Assembly (NCBI RefSeq): GCF_900108395.1 | Contig: NZ_FNXE01000007.1 | Coordinates: forward strand, 23,702 to 87,701 | Length of the DNA stretch: 64,000 nt | Direction of reading: 5' to 3' | DNA from: Paenimyroides marinum | GTDB taxonomy: Bacteria > Bacteroidota > Bacteroidia > Flavobacteriales > Flavobacteriaceae | Translations under genes and position numbers: made by a program | Shown here: positions 60,709-64,000 of the stretch, piece after piece | How positions within the stretch are numbered: the stretch's first letter is position 1 | Layout: each line of letters starts with the position of its first letter | The notes under the pieces: generated by a model | The model's input: only the letters and a program-made list of their open reading frames with translations | Told to the model about the DNA's origin: nothing | Databases searched by the model: none

Positions 60709-61839
60709 ATGACATTTGATTTACTTCATACCGATATAAATTCAAAAGCACGTGCCGGAGTAATTACTACCGATCACGGTGTTATTGAAACCCCTATTTT
60801 TATGCCTGTTGGTACCGCTGCTACTGTAAAAGGTGTACACCAGCGCGAACTAAAAGAAGACATTAACCCCGACATTATCTTAGGTAATACCTATCATTTG
60901 TATTTGCGTCCTAAAACCGAAATCCTGGAGAAAGCCGGCGGCTTACATAAATTCATGAATTGGGACAGAAATATTTTGACCGATTCAGGTGGTTTTCAGG
61001 TATATTCATTATCTGGAAGAAGAAAAATTAAGGAAGAAGGAGTAAAGTTCAAATCACACATCGATGGATCGTATCACTTTTTTTCGCCCGAAAATGTAAT
61101 GGAAATCCAACGTACCATTGGTGCCGATATCATTATGGCATTCGACGAATGTACACCGTATCCGTGTGATTACCGTTATGCAAAACGATCTATGCACATG
61201 ACGCATCGTTGGTTAGACCGCTGCATCAGTCATTTAGAAAAAGTTCCGGTGAAGTATGGATATGACCAAGCGTTTTTTCCTATTGTTCAAGGATCTACTT
61301 TTAAAGATTTGCGTGCAGAATCTGCCGAATACATAGCTAATGCCGGTGCTGTGGGTAATGCCATTGGTGGATTATCTGTTGGAGAACCTGCCGAAGAAAT
61401 GTACGAAATGTGCGAAATCGTTACCAATATCCTTCCAAAAGACAAGCCACGTTATTTAATGGGAGTGGGTACACCGATCAATATTCTGGAGAATATTGCT
61501 TTGGGTATCGATATGTTCGATTGTGTAATGCCTACAAGAAATGCCCGTAACGGAATGTTGTTTACATCGGAAGGATTCATCAATATAAAAAACAAAAAAT
61601 GGGCAGACGATTTTAGCCCCATTGATCCCATGGCAATTACTTGGGTTGATACCGATTATTCAAAAGCATACCTGCGTCATTTATTTATCTCAGACGAATA
61701 TCTTGCAAAGCAAATAGCCACCATTCACAACCTAGGATTTTACATGTGGCTGGTGCGCGAAGCCCGCAAACAAATTTTAGCAGGAACGTTCTATGCATGG
61801 AAAGAAAAAATGGTCAAACAAATGGCTACCCGTTTATAA
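60709..61839 (+). CDS. tgt: tRNA-guanine transglycosylase
   Basis: 376 residues, normal length. It has the general acid/base D92 in TDSGGFQVYSL, SHIDGSYHFFSPE, FDECTPYPCDY, the PIVQGSTFKDLR segment, and the nucleophile D271 in DCVMPTRNARNG. It swaps guanine at tRNA position 34 for preQ1 on the queuosine route. The zinc-binding C-x-C-x2-C-x25-H that usually follows near 303-325 is not there. Between SPIDP and YSKAYLRH the residues are MAITWVDTD, with no cysteine, although the later H324 is kept. Loss of zinc ligands seems to be a Bacteroidota trait but is worth checking. It is followed ten bases later by an Lpt-type permease. Confidence 0.94.
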   Translation: MTFDLLHTDINSKARAGVITTDHGVIETPIFMPVGTAATVKGVHQRELKEDINPDIILGNTYHLYLRPKTEILEKAGGLHKFMNWDRNILTDSGGFQVYSLSGRRKIKEEGVKFKSHIDGSYHFFSPENVMEIQRTIGADIIMAFDECTPYPCDYRYAKRSMHMTHRWLDRCISHLEKVPVKYGYDQAFFPIVQGSTFKDLRAESAEYIANAGAVGNAIGGLSVGEPAEEMYEMCEIVTNILPKDKPRYLMGVGTPINILENIALGIDMFDCVMPTRNARNGMLFTSEGFINIKNKKWADDFSPIDPMAITWVDTDYSKAYLRHLFISDEYLAKQIATIHNLGFYMWLVREARKQILAGTFYAWKEKMVKQMATRL

Positions 61840-61848
61840 TTCTGCAAA

Positions 61849-62922
61849 ATGAAAATTATTGATTGGTACATATTAAAAAGGTATCTGGGCACATTCTTTG
61901 TAATGATCATGCTTTTTATTCCCATTGGAATTACGGTTGATGTTGCCGAAAAAATCAATAAGATATTAGAAAATGATATTGCTTTAATTGATGTACTGAC
62001 ATACTACGGCAACTTTACCGTTTATTTTGCCAACATGTTGTTCCCTATCTTTTTGTTTATATCCATTATCTGGTTTACATCAAAACTGGCAAGTAATACT
62101 GAAATTGTAGCCATTTTAAGCTCGGGTATTTCTTATACGCGTTTTTTACGTCCGTATATTATGGGTGCGGCTTTTATATCTGTTTTTGCGTTGCTTATGG
62201 GATTTTTTGTGGTTCCTAAGGCGAGTTTGGGATACAACGATTTTCGTTACAAATATTTAAAGCGAAAAGAAATTCGTGAAACGCAAAACGTGTTTAAGCA
62301 AATTAGTAAAAACGAATTTATTTATGTAAGTAATTTTAGTTACAGTACTAAAACGGGATATAATTTTACATTAGAAAAATTCAACGGACTGAATTTGGTT
62401 TCTAAAATCGAAGCCGGAAGAATTGTTTATAACGACAGTACCAAAGATTACACCTTATACAATTATCAAAAAAGAATAGTTGGTACAAACGATGATAAAT
62501 TAGAAAAAGAATCTGGAAAAAGACTCAAATTTAATTTTGAAGTGGATGATTTAACACCTGTAATTTACGCCGCCGAAACAATGACATTGAGGGAGTTAAA
62601 CCAATTTATCGAAAAAGAAAAAATGCGTGGTTCGGCTAACATCAATGCGTATATGGTAGTAAAATATAAGAAATACAGCGTTCCGGTGTCCGCGTTTATA
62701 TTAACAATTATTGCCGTGGCGGTATCTTCAATGAAACGTCGTGGCGGAATGGGCGTAAACCTTGCCATGGGTATTGGGTTGGCTTTTACCTATATTTTCT
62801 TTGATAAAATTTTTGGAACACTGGCAGAAGCATCAAGTATGAATCCGTTGTTTGCCGTGTGGTTTCCTAATGTAATTTTCGGAATATTAGCTGTTTATCT
62901 TTTAAATAATGCCAAACGTTAA
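61849..62922 (+). CDS. LptF/LptG family permease
   Basis: 357 residues with the YjgP/YjgQ layout: membrane helices near 12-33, 55-78 and 100-122, a beta-jellyroll-like periplasmic domain (about 130-265, with FIYVSNFSYSTKTGYNFTLEKF), then three helices to the end. LptF and LptG extract LPS from the inner membrane with the ATPase LptB. Only one permease of the pair is here. The presence of LPS-core genes in the same window fits but is not an operon link. It overlaps the DMT gene by 14 bases. Confidence 0.9.
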   Translation: MKIIDWYILKRYLGTFFVMIMLFIPIGITVDVAEKINKILENDIALIDVLTYYGNFTVYFANMLFPIFLFISIIWFTSKLASNTEIVAILSSGISYTRFLRPYIMGAAFISVFALLMGFFVVPKASLGYNDFRYKYLKRKEIRETQNVFKQISKNEFIYVSNFSYSTKTGYNFTLEKFNGLNLVSKIEAGRIVYNDSTKDYTLYNYQKRIVGTNDDKLEKESGKRLKFNFEVDDLTPVIYAAETMTLRELNQFIEKEKMRGSANINAYMVVKYKKYSVPVSAFILTIIAVAVSSMKRRGGMGVNLAMGIGLAFTYIFFDKIFGTLAEASSMNPLFAVWFPNVIFGILAVYLLNNAKR

Positions 62923-63799
62923 TTTTAAAAACCACCTTCATCTTCACTTAATTGTTTTTATCTGGGGATTTACCGCCATTTTAGGTCAGTTAATTTCGCT
63001 ACAGGCATTACCGCTTGTTTTTACCCGAATGAGTATTGCTGTGATAGTAATTTATATTTATCTGTTGATTCGGAAAAAAAATCTGGCAATACGTACTAAA
63101 GATATTATCCGGTTTTTGATTTTTGGATTTGTCATTGCACTTCACTGGCTCACTTTTTTCCATGCCATTAAAATATCCAATATTTCCATAACGCTGGCAT
63201 GCATTTCAACCGGAGCATTTTTTACGTCGATTTTAGAACCTGTTTTCTATAAACGAAAATTTATCTGGTACGAAGTATTATTGGGATGTTTGGTCGTAGT
63301 AGGTTTATTGCTTATTTTTCAGTTTGAAACCCAGTATAAAATGGGAATCATTGTGGCTTTGATATCCGCTTTTTTATCCGCGTCATTTTCAATTATCAAC
63401 GGAAAGTTAGCAAATTCTCATGACAGCGTAGTCATTAGTTTTTACGAACTGGTGGGCGGTTTATTTCTCTTGGCGTGTTTTCTTTTTTATCAAGGTGGAT
63501 TTACAGTTGATCATTTTAATTTTCAACCGTATGATTTTATCTGGTTAGGAATTTTAGGTTCTGTTTGTACGGCGTATCCGTTTATTGCAACTATTGATAT
63601 TATGAAATATCTGTCACCATATACAGTTATGCTAACCATTAATTTAGAACCTATCTACGGAATTTTATTAGCCGTTTTTTTGTTCAAAGACCAGGAGAAA
63701 ATGACCACAGCTTTCTATATCGGGGCAATGATCATTTTACTTACTGTATTGCTGAATGCTTATTTTAAAACACTACTAAACGGGCAATCTTTCAAATAG
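62909..63799 (+). CDS. DMT-family transporter (EamA domain)
   Basis: 296 residues with ten predicted membrane spans in two EamA halves. The N-terminal half begins HLHLIVFIWGFTAILGQLI. The second half has GILGSVCTAYPFIATIDIMKYLSPYTVMLTINLEPIYGILLAVFLF, the typical EamA repeat end. It probably moves metabolites across the inner membrane; the substrate is unknown. Its start lies inside the 3' end of the Lpt-type permease gene, so translation is coupled. Confidence 0.88.
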   Translation: MPNVNFKNHLHLHLIVFIWGFTAILGQLISLQALPLVFTRMSIAVIVIYIYLLIRKKNLAIRTKDIIRFLIFGFVIALHWLTFFHAIKISNISITLACISTGAFFTSILEPVFYKRKFIWYEVLLGCLVVVGLLLIFQFETQYKMGIIVALISAFLSASFSIINGKLANSHDSVVISFYELVGGLFLLACFLFYQGGFTVDHFNFQPYDFIWLGILGSVCTAYPFIATIDIMKYLSPYTVMLTINLEPIYGILLAVFLFKDQEKMTTAFYIGAMIILLTVLLNAYFKTLLNGQSFK

Positions 63800-64000
63800 G
63801 GCAAAATTAGTTGTTAATCTATTGAATATCAATACATCTTTTTAGTTTCCCCCAAAACCCACCTCCCCCTTATTTTAGAACAAAGAAGTCTGAAGGCAGG
63901 GTGATTTATTTCGCTTTTTTCGTTTTTGGTATGTCCTTCGGCTATTTTGCACCATCCAAAACACATCAACGTGGCTGATCAGGTGTATTCTGACCAATGC
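63800..64000. other. Non-coding, G+C-richer end of the window
   Basis: No credible gene: the longest readable minus-strand frame (about 41 codons) begins off the window edge and shows no domain. The stretch changes composition sharply near 63845, with C-runs (CCCCCAAAACCCACC) and a GTCCTTCGGC-type segment unlike other gaps here. It could be the edge of an insertion sequence or another repeat, but no terminal repeat can be defined from one side. Confidence 0.35.

Overview
This window is a contiguous piece of a Flavobacteriaceae-type (Bacteroidota) chromosome. The evidence is low G+C, about 56 densely packed genes, and at least 18 copies of the Bacteroidota -7 promoter element TAnnTTTG, several with a TTG 20-23 bp upstream. 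Family content also fits: DUF3810, DUF4268, YtxJ, GlmU-like, paired parvulin isomerases, and AcnA- and AcnB-type aconitases side by side. The protein sequences resemble Flavobacterium/Myroides-type genomes, but no 16S gene is present, so the genus is not decided. I see no tRNA, rRNA, CRISPR array, prophage or complete insertion sequence.

Layout. 1-4.5 kb: 3' end of a type II NADH dehydrogenase-like gene, a DUF3810 membrane metalloprotease-like gene, a small [2Fe-2S] protein, pepD and a lipoprotein. 4.5-8.2 kb: the large purL. 8.3-18.7 kb: a lipo-oligosaccharide/surface-glycan region. It has a lipoprotein translationally coupled to two tandem paralogous glycosyltransferase-like genes and a GT2, then a GT2 plus LPS-kinase pair, a WaaE-like GT2, a heptosyltransferase-like GT9, a TPR membrane protein and an LTA-synthase-like sulfatase. 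18.8-26.9 kb: a small protein, ettA, a GlmU-like enzyme, an Omp85-like outer membrane protein, DUF4268, a Nudix CoA pyrophosphatase, a PlsC-type acyltransferase and an unlisted 38-residue membrane protein. 26.9-38.5 kb: an MFS exporter, a hybrid histidine kinase, acyl-CoA dehydrogenase, anmK, an amino-acid dehydrogenase, a TonB-like protein, clpB and ytxJ. 38.6-44.5 kb: heme A synthase, CCA-adding enzyme, TsaC/Sua5, a ureohydrolase, kynureninase and a small membrane protein. 44.6-55 kb: both aconitases, two SurA-like parvulins and fumarylacetoacetase. 55-64 kb: glyA, a CarboxypepD_reg-like secreted protein, a conserved protein of unknown function, an MBL-fold hydrolase, two small envelope proteins, tgt, an LptF/G-type permease and a DMT transporter. 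The last 200 bases are non-coding and more G+C-rich.

How the genes work together. Most of the window is core metabolism and envelope maintenance: TCA cycle, purine synthesis, serine/glycine and one-carbon metabolism, aromatic amino-acid breakdown (kynureninase, FahA), tRNA modification and maturation (tsaC, cca, tgt), periplasmic folding, and LPS synthesis and transport. I did not find a clear new multi-gene system. The best leads are regulatory or biochemical. They are: paired TGACA-N3-TGTCA palindromes between clpB and ytxJ, in a region with no canonical promoter box for clpB; a palindrome over the MFS-exporter promoter; a Tgt lacking its zinc cysteines; a PlsC with HX5D instead of HX4D; a 38-residue membrane protein with its own promoter; and a lipoprotein embedded in a glycosyltransferase operon.
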